A stretch of 64,000 nucleotides of DNA from CAZFGK01 sp964518635 (GCA_964518635.1 CAZFGK010000002.1:62001-126000), one strand, 5' to 3'. Counted from the first letter of the stretch, positions 7,967 through 17,488 are shown. Translations and numbers: made by a program. Notes: generated by a model not told the origin, from the letters alone.

Positions 7967-8821
7967 CTAGTTCAAATACGCACGCAGACTGCGGCTGCGG
8001 GAAGCATGACGCAATCTCCGGATCGCCTTCTCCTTGATCTGACGCACACGTTCACGTGTGAGTGAGAAACGTGCGCCTATTTCTTCGAGAGTCAGCGCTT
8101 TTTCGCCGTGCAGACCAAAATAGAGCGTGATCACTTCCGCTTCACGGGCGGTGAGTGAATCAAGCGCCTTTTCGATTTCAAGCCGCAGCGAATTCTGGAG
8201 CAGCGATTCATCCGGTGAGGGCTGAAACTCATCTTCGAGAATATCGATGAGTGAGTTGTCTTCCGACACCGAGAATGGCGCATCCAGCGACAGATGCGAA
8301 TTCGAAATCTTCAGCGTGTCAGACACTTCCGCTTCAGAGAGTTCCAGTTCCTTGGCAATCTCTTCCGGCGAGGGTTCACGACCAAGATCCTGCTCCAATC
8401 GAGCGGAGATCTTTCCAATTTTGTGCAGCGTTCCGACGCGATTAAGCGGCAGACGCACAATACGACTCTGCTCGGCAAGTGCCTGAAGAATCGCCTGACG
8501 AATCCACCAGACTGCATAGCTGATGAATTTGAATCCGCGGGTTTCGTCAAAACGTTTTGCAGCTTTGATCAGCCCGATGTTCCCCTCGTTGATCAAGTCA
8601 GCGAGAGAAAGCCCCTGATTTTGGTATTGTTTGGCCACCGATACAACGAAGCGCAGATTCGCTTTTGTTAATTTTTCAAGGGCGCGTTTGTCGCCTAACT
8701 TGATTTTGCGTGCGAGGCGCACTTCTTCATCGGCGGTGATGAGCGGAGTCTCTCCGATTTCCCGCAAATAGAGATCGAGTGAGCGGTCTTCATCGCGGTA
8801 CTTGAGAGATTGTTTAGCCAC
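7967..8821 (-). CDS. rpoD: RNA polymerase primary sigma factor (RpoD/SigA family, short form)
   Basis: Sigma-70 family, about 284 aa from GTG 8821, which has AAAGGA just upstream; the frame continues further up without a better start. Region 1.2 is DLYLREIGETPLITADEEV. Region 2 contains NLRFVVSVAKQYQNQGLSL, then DLINEGNIGLIKAAKRFD, then FKFISYAVWWIRQAI. Region 3 is near PLNRVGTLHKIGK. Region 4 ends with the helix-turn-helix LTLEEIGARFSLTRERVRQI. Region 1.1 is absent. The length (about 280-290 aa) matches the primary sigma factors of Bacteroidetes and relatives rather than the ~600-aa proteobacterial form. It is followed by its own terminator and preceded by the terminator of the degP gene, so it is transcribed alone. 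Confidence 0.93.
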   Translation of the reverse strand: MAKQSLKYRDEDRSLDLYLREIGETPLITADEEVRLARKIKLGDKRALEKLTKANLRFVVSVAKQYQNQGLSLADLINEGNIGLIKAAKRFDETRGFKFISYAVWWIRQAILQALAEQSRIVRLPLNRVGTLHKIGKISARLEQDLGREPSPEEIAKELELSEAEVSDTLKISNSHLSLDAPFSVSEDNSLIDILEDEFQPSPDESLLQNSLRLEIEKALDSLTAREAEVITLYFGLHGEKALTLEEIGARFSLTRERVRQIKEKAIRRLRHASRSRSLRAYLN

Positions 8822-8860
8822 TGTGTCCTTTCGGCTCCTTCTGATGTGTCGTTCCGGGGC

Positions 8861-8896
8861 AAAAATCGCCCCCGCTGCCGTCATCAGGCACGGGGG
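8861..8896 (-). terminator. Terminator of the DegP/HtrA gene
   Basis: On the minus strand GCCCCCG-TGCC-loop-GGCA-CGGGGGC is followed by GATTTTTG. It lies about 25 bases past the protease stop and 40 bases before the sigma factor start. It separates the two transcripts. Confidence 0.75.
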
Positions 8897-8919
8897 CAAA
8901 TGCCATCACTCTGTTCGTT

Positions 8920-10452
8920 CTAGTATCTCAGAATTTTCCGTGCGGTGGTGCCATCCGGCTCGATCACCAACAACGGAATCTTCCCTCTCTCCTGTAATCC
9001 TTTGACCAGATTTGCAAACTCGACTACGTCAGTCACGGGCTGATTGTCGAGCTGAAGAATAATCGTTCCATCCGCAATTCCGGCGACATCGGCCGGGGAA
9101 TTTGGAGAGACCCGTGTGACATAGACCCCGTCGTAGGCACGAGTCCCCAGCTCGCGGGCCATCTGAGGAGTAAAAGTCTCAACTTCCATGCCAAAAAAGG
9201 TGTCGCTCCCCCCTTGCTCAGGTGTTCCCAGCGAACCACGGGCGAGGGCCTCAAAACTCTCCTTATCAGCCACCGTAACGGCCAGTTTCTGCTCCTGACC
9301 GGCTCGGATGATGTTGATCGGGACACTGGTCCCGCTTTTGAGGTTTGCAACCTGCACCATGAACTGGCTGGAGGTTGCAACATCATGTCCATTGAAGCTG
9401 GTCACAATATCACCACGGCGGAGTCCGGCAGCCGAGGCTGGGGAATTCGGTACGACTGAGTCAATCCTCGCTCCTCGAACAGCAGCAAGCCCAGAACGCT
9501 TGGCATCCCGTTCGGTGACGTTGTTGAGCACCACGCCCAAGAAGCCGCGATTCACGCGCCCCTCAGCGATCAGGTCAGGAACAATTGCGCGAGCGATGTT
9601 CACTGGAATCGCAAAGCTGATTCCGACTGATCCACCTGTCGGAGTCGATATAGCGGCATTTACCCCGATCACTTCCCCCTTGAGATTCAGAAGCGGACCG
9701 CCGGAATTCCCCGGATTAATCGAGGCGTCGGTCTGGATATAGTCCTGATACATCGGGGTCTCAGACCCAAAACGAAGATTACTGCGCCCGAGGGCGGAGA
9801 TGACGCCGACAGTCACCGAACGATCAAGCCCCTGAGCCGGAAACGGGTTTCCAATGGCAATACACCAGTCACCGATTTTGATATCGTCTGAATTTCCGAA
9901 GGGAATCCAGGTGATTTTTTCTTCCGGTTCAACCTTGATGACTGCCAGATCTGAGCTTGGGTCTGAGCCGATCAGTTTTGCCGGATAGTCATATCCGGAG
10001 GCGGTGGTCACGACCAATTCATCGGCATTGGTGACGACGTGTGCATTCGTCATGATGTAGCCGTCTTCTCGGAAGAAGAACCCAGAACCCGCAGAACTTG
10101 GTCCTTGTCCGGGACGCTGCATAAACCAGGGGAGATCAGCCGCTCGACCGCGTGCCGAGATATTTACCACGGCATCGGCGCGTGATTCGACTACGGCCAC
10201 AAATGGGGACTCGACAACCCCGTTCTTCTCGACCACAGGCATCGCACCGGTCTGCGAGATATTTGTCGGCAGATCGGCAAGTACCGGTGTGACCAGGTTT
10301 GCTTGTGAGGCGAGGATCAATCCAATGAAGATGCCGAGAAGCACTCCTCCAGAAATGAGCAGACCTCGACCCTCACGGCGAATACCGGGCTTGAGAGAGC
10401 CCGGTTGGCTGGAATCAGATGAATGACGTAGCGGGAAATCGGCTTGCGACAC
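8920..10452 (-). CDS. degP: Periplasmic serine endoprotease, DegP/HtrA (Do) family
   Basis: About 510 aa. A membrane anchor or uncleaved signal (GVLLGIFIGLILAS) is followed by a trypsin-like domain with the full triad: His in MTNAHVV, Asp in SSDLAVIK, Ser in INPGNSGGP (about residues 138, 168 and 250). Two PDZ domains follow, the first with RGFLGVVLNNV and the second ending IEPDGTTARKILRY. It degrades or refolds damaged envelope proteins. The start GTG 10452 is preceded by AAGGAGGAG. An ATG at 10473 is in frame but lies at the predicted transcription start, so it is unlikely to be used. It is one of three HtrA-type genes in the window. Confidence 0.93.
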   Translation of the reverse strand: MSQADFPLRHSSDSSQPGSLKPGIRREGRGLLISGGVLLGIFIGLILASQANLVTPVLADLPTNISQTGAMPVVEKNGVVESPFVAVVESRADAVVNISARGRAADLPWFMQRPGQGPSSAGSGFFFREDGYIMTNAHVVTNADELVVTTASGYDYPAKLIGSDPSSDLAVIKVEPEEKITWIPFGNSDDIKIGDWCIAIGNPFPAQGLDRSVTVGVISALGRSNLRFGSETPMYQDYIQTDASINPGNSGGPLLNLKGEVIGVNAAISTPTGGSVGISFAIPVNIARAIVPDLIAEGRVNRGFLGVVLNNVTERDAKRSGLAAVRGARIDSVVPNSPASAAGLRRGDIVTSFNGHDVATSSQFMVQVANLKSGTSVPINIIRAGQEQKLAVTVADKESFEALARGSLGTPEQGGSDTFFGMEVETFTPQMARELGTRAYDGVYVTRVSPNSPADVAGIADGTIILQLDNQPVTDVVEFANLVKGLQERGKIPLLVIEPDGTTARKILRY

Positions 10453-10479
10453 CTGCTCCTCCTTCGGGAACATTCAAGT

Positions 10480-10508
10480 ACAATACGTTTACATGATCTA
10501 CACGTCAA
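10480..10508 (-). promoter_or_regulatory. Promoter of degP
   Basis: On the minus strand TTGACG (10508-10503), a 17-base spacer, then TATTGT (10485-10480). The predicted start point near 10473 leaves a short leader carrying the AAGGAGGAG site before GTG 10452. Confidence 0.65.
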
Positions 10509-10661
10509 GCACCCCTTTTGTTTCCGTTATCATTATCCGAGGGATGATATATTCACCGAATTTTGCATGGCACGGGATTTACCACCCCATCGAACAATTC
10601 ACAGACCCGTGACAGCCAATTGACAGGCAACATCCGTCGACCTAGCTTTGACGAAACACCT

Positions 10662-11324
10662 ATGCAATCCCCCTATCTCATTCGATCAGAAATAGTTGAG
10701 GTCGGTAAACAACTTGCCGAGCGGCAGCTGGTCACCGGCACACAGGGGAATATCTCCGTTCGGCTGGAGGAAGGCCGCTTCCTGATCACCCCACGTGGTT
10801 TCGACAAGGGGGGACTCAAGGCCGAGGATTTGCTGGTTGTGGACGGAACTGGGAAGAAAATTCAAGGGCGTGGAGAGCCATCCAGCGAGATCGCCATGCA
10901 TCTCTTTGTCTTCGCCCATCGTGCTGATATCCGTGCTTGTGTCCATGCCCACCCGCCACACGCAACTGCTTTTGCAGTCGCAGGGATTGAGCTCCCCATC
11001 GATCTGCTTCCTGAATCGATGCTCTTGTTGGGGAAGGTTCCACTTACTGATTACGCATCCCCCGGAACCGCTGATCTCCCCCGTTCACTTGAACCGTGGA
11101 TTGAAAATCATCAGCTCTTTCTTCTTCGTAATCATGGTCTCCTTGCCATTGGCGAGACCCTCACCGAGGCACTCCACCGAATGGAAACCGCCGAGCATCT
11201 CGCCCGAGTTGCGATACTGGCACATCAACTTGGTTCGATCAATCGTCTCCCTTCCGATGAACTGGAACGACTCGAACGGCTACGCCGACGGACCGAATCG
11301 GCATGGCAGGATAAGAAGTCCTAG
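10662..11324 (+). CDS. Class II aldolase/adducin family protein (sugar-phosphate aldolase-like)
   Basis: About 220 aa from ATG 10662; in-frame codons upstream back to 10563 do not resemble the family. The zinc site is visible: HAHPPHATAF supplies two histidines and NHGLLAIG a third, with Glu in the GEPSSEIAMH region. Opening motifs GTQGNISVR and LITPRGFDKGGL are typical of fuculose-phosphate aldolase and methylthioribulose-phosphate dehydratase relatives. The reaction is probably aldol cleavage or dehydration of a sugar phosphate. The substrate is not decided by sequence. It is the first gene of a + strand run into folB, with a gap of 23 bases. Confidence 0.85.
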   Translation: MQSPYLIRSEIVEVGKQLAERQLVTGTQGNISVRLEEGRFLITPRGFDKGGLKAEDLLVVDGTGKKIQGRGEPSSEIAMHLFVFAHRADIRACVHAHPPHATAFAVAGIELPIDLLPESMLLLGKVPLTDYASPGTADLPRSLEPWIENHQLFLLRNHGLLAIGETLTEALHRMETAEHLARVAILAHQLGSINRLPSDELERLERLRRRTESAWQDKKS

Positions 11325-11347
11325 AACAAACCGGACGTGACCGAAAA

Positions 11348-11725
11348 ATGACCGATCAAGTAAAAGCAATGGATCGTGTGAGTCTCAAAGAGATGGCCTT
11401 CTATGCCTTTCATGGCACCAGCCGCGAAGAGCAAGCAACTGGTCGTCACTATGAAGTCGACTGTGACTGCTGGCTCGATACGCGAAGATCGGCCGATACC
11501 GATCGTATCTCACAGACCATCGACTACACTACAATCTATGAACGAACAGCAGCGATCATGACAGGAACACCGGTCACACTGATCGAAACTGTCGCTGAGC
11601 AGATTGCCGCCTCAATGCTCTCCACAACGCAGGTAATCGCTGTCACTGTCTGTGTCCGTAAACTTCACCCTCCAATCAATGGCCAGGTTGCGTCCGCTGA
11701 AGTAGAAATCTATCGTACCAGATAA
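11348..11725 (+). CDS. folB: Dihydroneopterin aldolase
   Basis: 125 aa, full length for the family. It contains MAFYAFHGTSREEQATGRHY at the N-terminus (catalytic region), the TIDYTTIYE motif, LIETVAEQIA and a C-terminal VRKLHPPINGQVASAEVEI. It converts 7,8-dihydroneopterin to 6-hydroxymethyl-dihydropterin in folate synthesis. The stop overlaps the start of folK (TAATG), so the two are translationally coupled. Confidence 0.93.
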   Translation: MTDQVKAMDRVSLKEMAFYAFHGTSREEQATGRHYEVDCDCWLDTRRSADTDRISQTIDYTTIYERTAAIMTGTPVTLIETVAEQIAASMLSTTQVIAVTVCVRKLHPPINGQVASAEVEIYRTR

Positions 11726-12252
11726 TGCAGATGACGAATAAATCAGATAATCTCACTCCCCTCGTTTTTGTCGGCCTCGGTTCGAATATCGAACCGCGAC
11801 ATGAGTATCTTCTTCGCGCCGTTGAGCATCTGAAATCACTCGCAGTTGATCAATCCCTGATACAATCTCCGGTGATTGAGACGGAACCACTCGAGATGAA
11901 TGACCACTCCGGATATTTCCTGAATCAGGTGGTCTCATTTAGATGTCAGTTTTCCGCTCTTGAGCTTCTGAAAGCACTGAAGGCAATCGAAAAGGAGATG
12001 GGGAGAACGAGTAAAGGGGAACGTCGTGCTCGTACTATCGATCTAGATCTTCTTCTCTTTGGAAATGAGCTGATCAACATCGAGGAACTGATCGTTCCTC
12101 ATCCCGAAATGACAAAGCGAGCGTTCGTGCTTGGTCCACTCCTTGCACTCTCCCCTGATCTCGTACATCCCGGAACCGGGAAATTGTTTTCTGCGTATTA
12201 TCATCAAAGCTCAGTCTCTCAAGCTGCCCTTTCGGGTGAATTGAAACAGTAA
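11725..12252 (+). CDS. folK: 2-amino-4-hydroxy-6-hydroxymethyldihydropteridine pyrophosphokinase
   Basis: 175 aa. Family motifs include VFVGLGSNIEPR, SPVIETEPLEMNDHSGYFLN, EKEMGRTSKGERRARTIDLD and VPHPEMTKRAFVLGPLLALSP. It transfers pyrophosphate from ATP to hydroxymethyl-dihydropterin, the step after FolB. It overlaps folB by one base and is followed after 4 bases by the kinase gene. Confidence 0.95.
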   Translation: MQMTNKSDNLTPLVFVGLGSNIEPRHEYLLRAVEHLKSLAVDQSLIQSPVIETEPLEMNDHSGYFLNQVVSFRCQFSALELLKALKAIEKEMGRTSKGERRARTIDLDLLLFGNELINIEELIVPHPEMTKRAFVLGPLLALSPDLVHPGTGKLFSAYYHQSSVSQAALSGELKQ

Positions 12253-12256
12253 CACC

Positions 12257-12910
12257 GTGACGGAAAAAACCGAACAGCGCTACATTGCAGTCGAAGGAGT
12301 GATCGGCGTCGGCAAAACGACCTTTGCAACGATGCTTGCCGATCGTCTCGAAGCCGAACTCATGCTCGAGAACGGGTATGAGAATCCATTCCTGAATGAT
12401 TTTTACAAAGATCGCAAGCGATATGCCCTCTCCTGTCAATTGTACTTCTTGATTTCACGCTTTCAGCAACAACAGCAGTTGATCGGGCGTGATCTCTTTC
12501 GTCACCATGTCGTGACCGATTATCTGTTCGCACGTGATTCGGTTTTCGCCTCTGTCACCTTGAATGAACGGGAACTTGCCCTCTACGAACGAATCGCCCC
12601 GCACTTGCAGCGGGATATTCCTCGCCCTGACCTCGTGATCTACTTACAGGCAACGACCCCTCGGTTGCTTACCAGAGTCAAAAAACGAAATCTGGCGCTC
12701 GAAAAATCGATTGATAGTGACTATCTCGATGCCCTGAACAAGGCATATGACTATTTCTTTTTCCACTACAGCGAAACCCCGCTGCTCGTCATCAAAACCG
12801 ACGAAATCGATTTTGTCGCCGAGCCACGTCACTTCGACGATCTGGTGAGTATCGTCTCACGGCCGGTCGCTGGACGACGCTACTACACCCCACCGGGATC
12901 GGATCAATAG
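12257..12910 (+). CDS. Deoxynucleoside kinase (deoxyadenosine/deoxycytidine/deoxyguanosine kinase family)
   Basis: 217 aa from GTG 12257. It has a P-loop (VEGVIGVGKTTFA), the YFLISRFQQQQQL helix, a DYLFARDSVFA segment matching the family's DRS-like motif, and the lid RVKKRNLALEKSID. It phosphorylates deoxynucleosides in salvage. It sits between folK and panB with gaps of 4 and 0 bases, so it is part of the same operon. Substrate preference is not visible. Confidence 0.88.
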   Translation: MTEKTEQRYIAVEGVIGVGKTTFATMLADRLEAELMLENGYENPFLNDFYKDRKRYALSCQLYFLISRFQQQQQLIGRDLFRHHVVTDYLFARDSVFASVTLNERELALYERIAPHLQRDIPRPDLVIYLQATTPRLLTRVKKRNLALEKSIDSDYLDALNKAYDYFFFHYSETPLLVIKTDEIDFVAEPRHFDDLVSIVSRPVAGRRYYTPPGSDQ

Positions 12911-13771
12911 GTGTCAGTCGTACATCCTGAGAAAAAAATGACGATCCCCTCTCTGCTTTCTCGAAAGAAAAAGGGGGAGAAACTGGTCTGCCTGACCGCC
13001 TACGATGCCATGATCGCGAAGCTCATCGACGACGCCGGGGTCGACATGATTCTGGTCGGCGATAGTGCGGCCAACGTAGTGCACGGACACAAAACGACAC
13101 TCCCCATCTCGATGGACGTCATGATCGCACACACCGCAGCGGTGAGTCGTGGATCTACACGCGCACTGCGTATTGCCGATATGCCTTTTCTTTCCTATCA
13201 GCCCTCATTAGAGGTCGCTATCACCAACGCTGGTCGATTTCTCAAAGAGGGATTTGCCGAAGCGGTCAAGCTCGAAGGGGGAATCGAAATCGCTGATACG
13301 GCGAAGCGTCTTGTTGAGCTTGGCATCCCCGTCATGGGGCATATCGGACTGACTCCTCAGTCAATTCATCGACTCGGTGGCGCGAAAGTACAGGGGAAAC
13401 AGGAACGCTCTCGGCAGTATCTGTATGAATCCGCTGAATCCCTCGAAGCTGCTGGCTGCTTCTCCCTCGTACTGGAATTGATCGAAGCAGAGACTGCTCT
13501 GGAGATTACGACGCGAATGACGAATCTCTTTACGGTCGGGATCGGCTCCGGCATACACTGTGATGCTCAGGTGCTGGTCACGAACGACATGCTTGGTCTA
13601 CGGGATCCGTCGTTCAAGCCACGCTTCCTTCGTGAATATGCGAATTTGAATGAGATCATTTCAAGTGCAGTGAGTGGGTTTGCAAAGGATGTTCGATCGG
13701 GAAGTTATCCCAATGCAGAAGAGTCATTCAATCGTGATTCGGCAGTAAGTACAGATTCCAAAAAATCGTAG
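12911..13771 (+). CDS. panB: 3-methyl-2-oxobutanoate hydroxymethyltransferase
   Basis: 286 aa from GTG 12911, immediately after the stop of the kinase gene. PanB motifs are clear: LVCLTAYDAMIAKLIDDAGV, MILVGDSAANVVHGHKTTLP, ADMPFLSYQ, AVKLEGG, PVMGHIGLTPQS, and GSGIHCDAQVLVTNDMLGL. It is the first step of pantothenate synthesis. The last ~25 residues are a polar tail beyond the usual end. No panC follows; the operon ends here before the terminator at 13889. Confidence 0.96.
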   Translation: MSVVHPEKKMTIPSLLSRKKKGEKLVCLTAYDAMIAKLIDDAGVDMILVGDSAANVVHGHKTTLPISMDVMIAHTAAVSRGSTRALRIADMPFLSYQPSLEVAITNAGRFLKEGFAEAVKLEGGIEIADTAKRLVELGIPVMGHIGLTPQSIHRLGGAKVQGKQERSRQYLYESAESLEAAGCFSLVLELIEAETALEITTRMTNLFTVGIGSGIHCDAQVLVTNDMLGLRDPSFKPRFLREYANLNEIISSAVSGFAKDVRSGSYPNAEESFNRDSAVSTDSKKS

Positions 13772-13888
13772 AAATCGATCTCTCTCTTCTTAACTCCTAC
13801 TTCTCCCCAACTTCTTGCTCTCAATTTTGAATCGGAGTGTACCACAAACACGCACAACTCTGACTGACTTCCGTCTACCCCCAAAATC

Positions 13889-13921
13889 AAAACCGCCGCC
13901 CCTTGTGAGGGCGGCGGTTGG
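13889..13921. terminator. Bidirectional terminator between panB operon and large dockerin gene
   Basis: AACCGCCGCC-CTTGTGAG-GGCGGCGGTT is a GC-rich 10-bp stem. It lies past the + strand operon and 44 bases past the stop of the minus-strand gene at 13966. Confidence 0.8.
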
Positions 13922-13965
13922 TGAATCTAATTCACTGCTCAGTCAGACTGAGCGATTCCTTCAGA

Positions 13966-16900
13966 TCAGCAGGGTGGCTGCGGAGTGAAGGAGATGAAGA
14001 GGTGGTCAACCAGGAAGGTCAAGTCACCAATATCAACGCTGGCATCAATCACCATGTCACCTTCTGTTTCACAGATCAGCGGGGTGAAGCTGATGAAGAG
14101 ATGGTCAACGAGAACGGTCAGGTCAGCGATGTCAACCGACTCGCCACCATCACCATCAACGTTACCACGGACACCAACGCAGCATCCGCAGACCGTACAG
14201 GTAGGACGCAGATTCGTCTGGTACCAGGCGCAAGCCGCAGCTGCATTCCCCTTCAGGCGATCCAATCCACCAGTAGGTGTCGCAGGAACGCCAGTCTGGG
14301 TCGTGGTCAACGCACTGTAGGTGTACAGGGTGTCACCAAAGTTCAAGGTCACGTTGTGCTTCCAGGTCGTGATGATACGCATATCAGCAGAGTCCGGACC
14401 GACGTTACCAATGGCGTTGAATCCGCCGCTACGATCCCATGATGTATCCGGATGGATGACACCAGTGTTCGAGCCGTGGGCGCCAAGGGTAAGATCATTC
14501 GGGTTGTTGATCGTGTACTGACCATATGGATCGTCATTAGTACATGCGGCCTGCGAGGTAAAGTACTGACCAAGCGGGACAGCTGCACCATAACGGGTGG
14601 CATACGGAGCGCATCCAGCGGTGGCTTCTGCACCACGGAGCCAGACGAAGTTGGATTCCGCACCATCGATGTTTATCGCGCCCGGATTGGACGGGATATC
14701 GAAGTCATGGACGTCACCAAACTGAAGAGCCGTAATGGAACCAGCGGTGAGCTTCCAGTACTTGGTGCAGACAATAATGAAGTCATTATTCGGGTCCCCA
14801 CCAAGAGGAGCATACCAGACGCGTTCGCAACCGATGGTCGTATCTTTGCTCACCATGATGCCCGTCGAGTAACGCTCACGTGTGGCGTTTGCGCTGAATC
14901 CACGAAGAGCAGATGCAATCGGCTTCCAGGTGAATTCATCAATAGCATCCGAGAAGGTCGAACCCGTGAACACATAAGTGGTCGGGTTGACCTGGCGGTT
15001 CGCCATTGGTCCACCTGAGAACAGGTAGGTAGAGGAATTGGTCGCATCGCAATCGGCACCAAAGGTCACGTAGTCGAGGTTTGCACCACCAATGCCAGAG
15101 AGACCTTCCGCACCATTGGATGAGACCGCAAGGCGGATCAGACCGGTGCTGACGGTATCAAACTCAGAGAGAACGACGGTATCAGCAATCACGTAGTTGA
15201 TCTGGATTGCAAGTGAGTCGTTGTTCGCTGCGTTCGATTTCAAGAACACATAACCATAGGCGGGGACAACGGTAGCAGGTGCGTTCACCGTACCACCGAA
15301 GTTGATACGAATCTGGAAGGTGTTGGTATTGGTCACACCAGCCGGAACTGTCAATGTCGCTGCACTGGTGCTGATCACGCCGACCGGGCCGTTGGTGATC
15401 TGGGTACCAATTTGAGTAATGTTCAACGCGGTGTTACCATCGTTGGTGACGGTCACGGTGATCAGCTTCTGCTGACCATGCTTGACAAAGTTCGGGTAGC
15501 CGTCTGAAGTCGGGTTCACCGAAATCAAGGCAGCGGTCACCGGATCAACGCAGGCAATACGAGCAAACTTCACTTCGCCAAGGGCAGCGTTCGCGCCGGT
15601 CTGAGCGTTACCCGGAATACGATCATCAAAGAAGAGAGCGTTGATGAACCAGGTCCCTGCATAGGTACCGGTCACGTCAATCTTTGCATCGGACGGCCAA
15701 GTGAATGACCCGGTGGTCTGCTGACCTTCGCGGGCAAGGGAGACACTCTTTTCAGAGAAGCAGATACCGCCGCCGGTTGCGGAGTCGCAATCACGGGAGT
15801 AGGTATTTGTCAGGTTACGCGGCTTATCCCAGAGGAGACCGGTAAGATCGCTTGAAACCGACATCCAAAGTTCGGCGCTGGCAGAGCCAACACGTCCGGT
15901 CGGAAGATTGTCGCAATCAGCAAACGAGTTGTTGATGGTATCGTTCAGATCGGCAACGTTCTGAATGTCATGCGCCTGTGACCAGGTAGCGTAGATGTTT
16001 CCATCGCACTCGCTGATCTGCGGACGGTTCACGTAACCGCCGCTTTCAAAGCCGCAGACGTTGGTATTCCAGGCAAGACCCCAGTCGGCGTTAGCCGCAC
16101 GGGTCACTGCACCAGCAGAGGTCGACCAGTGGAGGACCGAGCCGGAGAAGTCGTAGAAGAAGAAGCTCTGACCGGAATCATAGATACCAGCCGGCCACGG
16201 GTCACCACGGAATACAACGTGGAGGGCGCCGTCTGAAGAATACATACCGGAGAACTCAGTACGGATACCGTAGGTCTTAACGAGACGGTTGCCATAGTTG
16301 GTGATGTTCACCTGGGAACCGAAGGTCAAGCCACCGTCGACGGATTCACGATAGCACATATCGAGATCGAGGGTGGTGTTGTTCGGTGCACCGAAGACTG
16401 GTTCAGACCAGCCGGCGGAATCGGTATAGCCGCGAGCAGTGATCGGGGCGTAGATAACCGCAACCTTGGAACCGGTGCGCTGCGCTGCGATGGCAGGGCG
16501 GGTACCAGCGGTGTCGATCGTCTTGGCTGATGACCAGTTGAGGGTATCATCAAGGGTACTTCCCCAGCCATTCACTTTACGGAAATACTGAACCACCGTC
16601 TCACCACGAGCGCCGGATGTAATCGGTTTGCCGTACTGGGCGCCGATGACGTTTTCAGAGCCGACAAGGTGAATGACGGTATCGGTACCGATCAAGCTGA
16701 TTTCAATGTGTGGCTCAGCTAGGAAATTGGCCACAGAACCATAGTTCTGGCGATAATTGGACGGGGCAACCTTGGTCCCTGCACCCCAGAAGCAGTCGAG
16801 TTCGGCTGTCTGGAAATAGAGACGGTTGTCAAATCCCTGACCGTTCGCATCACGACCGGACATCAGGATGTAACCTTCCGGGTTCACATCAGACTGAGCG

Positions 16901-17382
16901 GCAAAACCGCGAGTCGTTCCGGAACCGTCCTGAACGTTACAGGCTCCCGGAGGAAGCTGTGCCCAGGAACCACCACCAGTCGGCTTGTAACCGTTGTAGG
17001 CGAAAGTTTCGGTGTTGGCGGCAGCAGCGGCCATGCCGGTGAATGAGAACTGTACGATCGAGCTACCACGATTTGCCACGCGGCGCATCGGGTTGCTCGG
17101 ATACTGCACGTCGTTAAATGATCTCTGAATGAGAGTTCCTGCACCGATCGATGAAGCCGAGCGGGTTTCACCCAGGCCGCGTGTGCCGCTGCCTGAAACG
17201 GTTGAGGAATTGTCGGTGTTCAAATCAAGGCCGCTGGCATCGCGCTCCGGGGCCGGACGGAAGGTCTGAGTCTTATCGTTCGACTCTTCTTTCTTTGCGT
17301 CCTTGGCCGCGAAAGCAAGCGAGGCCCCAAACGCCACTACCAGTACGGCAGCGGTCGCTGTGCGCCAAAGCTTTGAAGTCAT
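13966..17382 (-). CDS. Large secreted protein of unknown fold with dockerin-like tail
   Basis: 1138 aa. The signal peptide runs from residue 1 to the end of GASLAFAAKD. The central part (about residues 85-620) has short repeated motifs typical of sialidase/BNR-like beta-propellers, such as DGALHVVFRGDPW, CDGNIYATWSQAHD and ISLIGTDTVIHLVGSENVIG. A beta-sandwich follows (about 640-735, PNFVKHGQQKLITVTVTNDG). The C-terminal ~70 residues form the dockerin-like tail (SVDIADLTVLVDHLFISF, then SVDIGDLTFLVDHLFISF). ATG 17382 has AAAGGAG at 6 bases. Its function is not recognised. The predicted mRNA leader contains a UUCG hairpin. Confidence 0.85.
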   Translation of the reverse strand: MTSKLWRTATAAVLVVAFGASLAFAAKDAKKEESNDKTQTFRPAPERDASGLDLNTDNSSTVSGSGTRGLGETRSASSIGAGTLIQRSFNDVQYPSNPMRRVANRGSSIVQFSFTGMAAAAANTETFAYNGYKPTGGGSWAQLPPGACNVQDGSGTTRGFAAQSDVNPEGYILMSGRDANGQGFDNRLYFQTAELDCFWGAGTKVAPSNYRQNYGSVANFLAEPHIEISLIGTDTVIHLVGSENVIGAQYGKPITSGARGETVVQYFRKVNGWGSTLDDTLNWSSAKTIDTAGTRPAIAAQRTGSKVAVIYAPITARGYTDSAGWSEPVFGAPNNTTLDLDMCYRESVDGGLTFGSQVNITNYGNRLVKTYGIRTEFSGMYSSDGALHVVFRGDPWPAGIYDSGQSFFFYDFSGSVLHWSTSAGAVTRAANADWGLAWNTNVCGFESGGYVNRPQISECDGNIYATWSQAHDIQNVADLNDTINNSFADCDNLPTGRVGSASAELWMSVSSDLTGLLWDKPRNLTNTYSRDCDSATGGGICFSEKSVSLAREGQQTTGSFTWPSDAKIDVTGTYAGTWFINALFFDDRIPGNAQTGANAALGEVKFARIACVDPVTAALISVNPTSDGYPNFVKHGQQKLITVTVTNDGNTALNITQIGTQITNGPVGVISTSAATLTVPAGVTNTNTFQIRINFGGTVNAPATVVPAYGYVFLKSNAANNDSLAIQINYVIADTVVLSEFDTVSTGLIRLAVSSNGAEGLSGIGGANLDYVTFGADCDATNSSTYLFSGGPMANRQVNPTTYVFTGSTFSDAIDEFTWKPIASALRGFSANATRERYSTGIMVSKDTTIGCERVWYAPLGGDPNNDFIIVCTKYWKLTAGSITALQFGDVHDFDIPSNPGAINIDGAESNFVWLRGAEATAGCAPYATRYGAAVPLGQYFTSQAACTNDDPYGQYTINNPNDLTLGAHGSNTGVIHPDTSWDRSGGFNAIGNVGPDSADMRIITTWKHNVTLNFGDTLYTYSALTTTQTGVPATPTGGLDRLKGNAAAACAWYQTNLRPTCTVCGCCVGVRGNVDGDGGESVDIADLTVLVDHLFISFTPLICETEGDMVIDASVDIGDLTFLVDHLFISFTPQPPC

Positions 17383-17411
17383 GTAATGCTCCTTTCGGTA
17401 CCCATGTATCT

Positions 17412-17429
17412 GCCTGACCGAAGTCAGGC
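17412..17429 (-). promoter_or_regulatory. UUCG-tetraloop hairpin in leader of the 1138-aa protein gene
   Basis: The minus strand reads GCCTGAC-TTCG-GTCAGGC, a 7-bp stem closed by a C(UUCG)G tetraloop. It lies about 30 bases upstream of the start codon. It probably stabilises the 5' end of the mRNA. Confidence 0.5.
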
Positions 17430-17462
17430 GCTATCACTTAGTTTGTTTGTGAGACAAGTTTT

Positions 17463-17488
17463 CGATGTGACCCTACTTCTTCACATCG
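17463..17488. promoter_or_regulatory. 8-bp inverted repeat, possible operator
   Basis: CGATGTGA-10-TCACATCG lies about 80 bases upstream of the start of the 1138-aa protein gene. The half-sites resemble those bound by CRP/FNR-like dimers (TGTGA-N-TCACA). This is inference from the pattern only. Confidence 0.4.
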
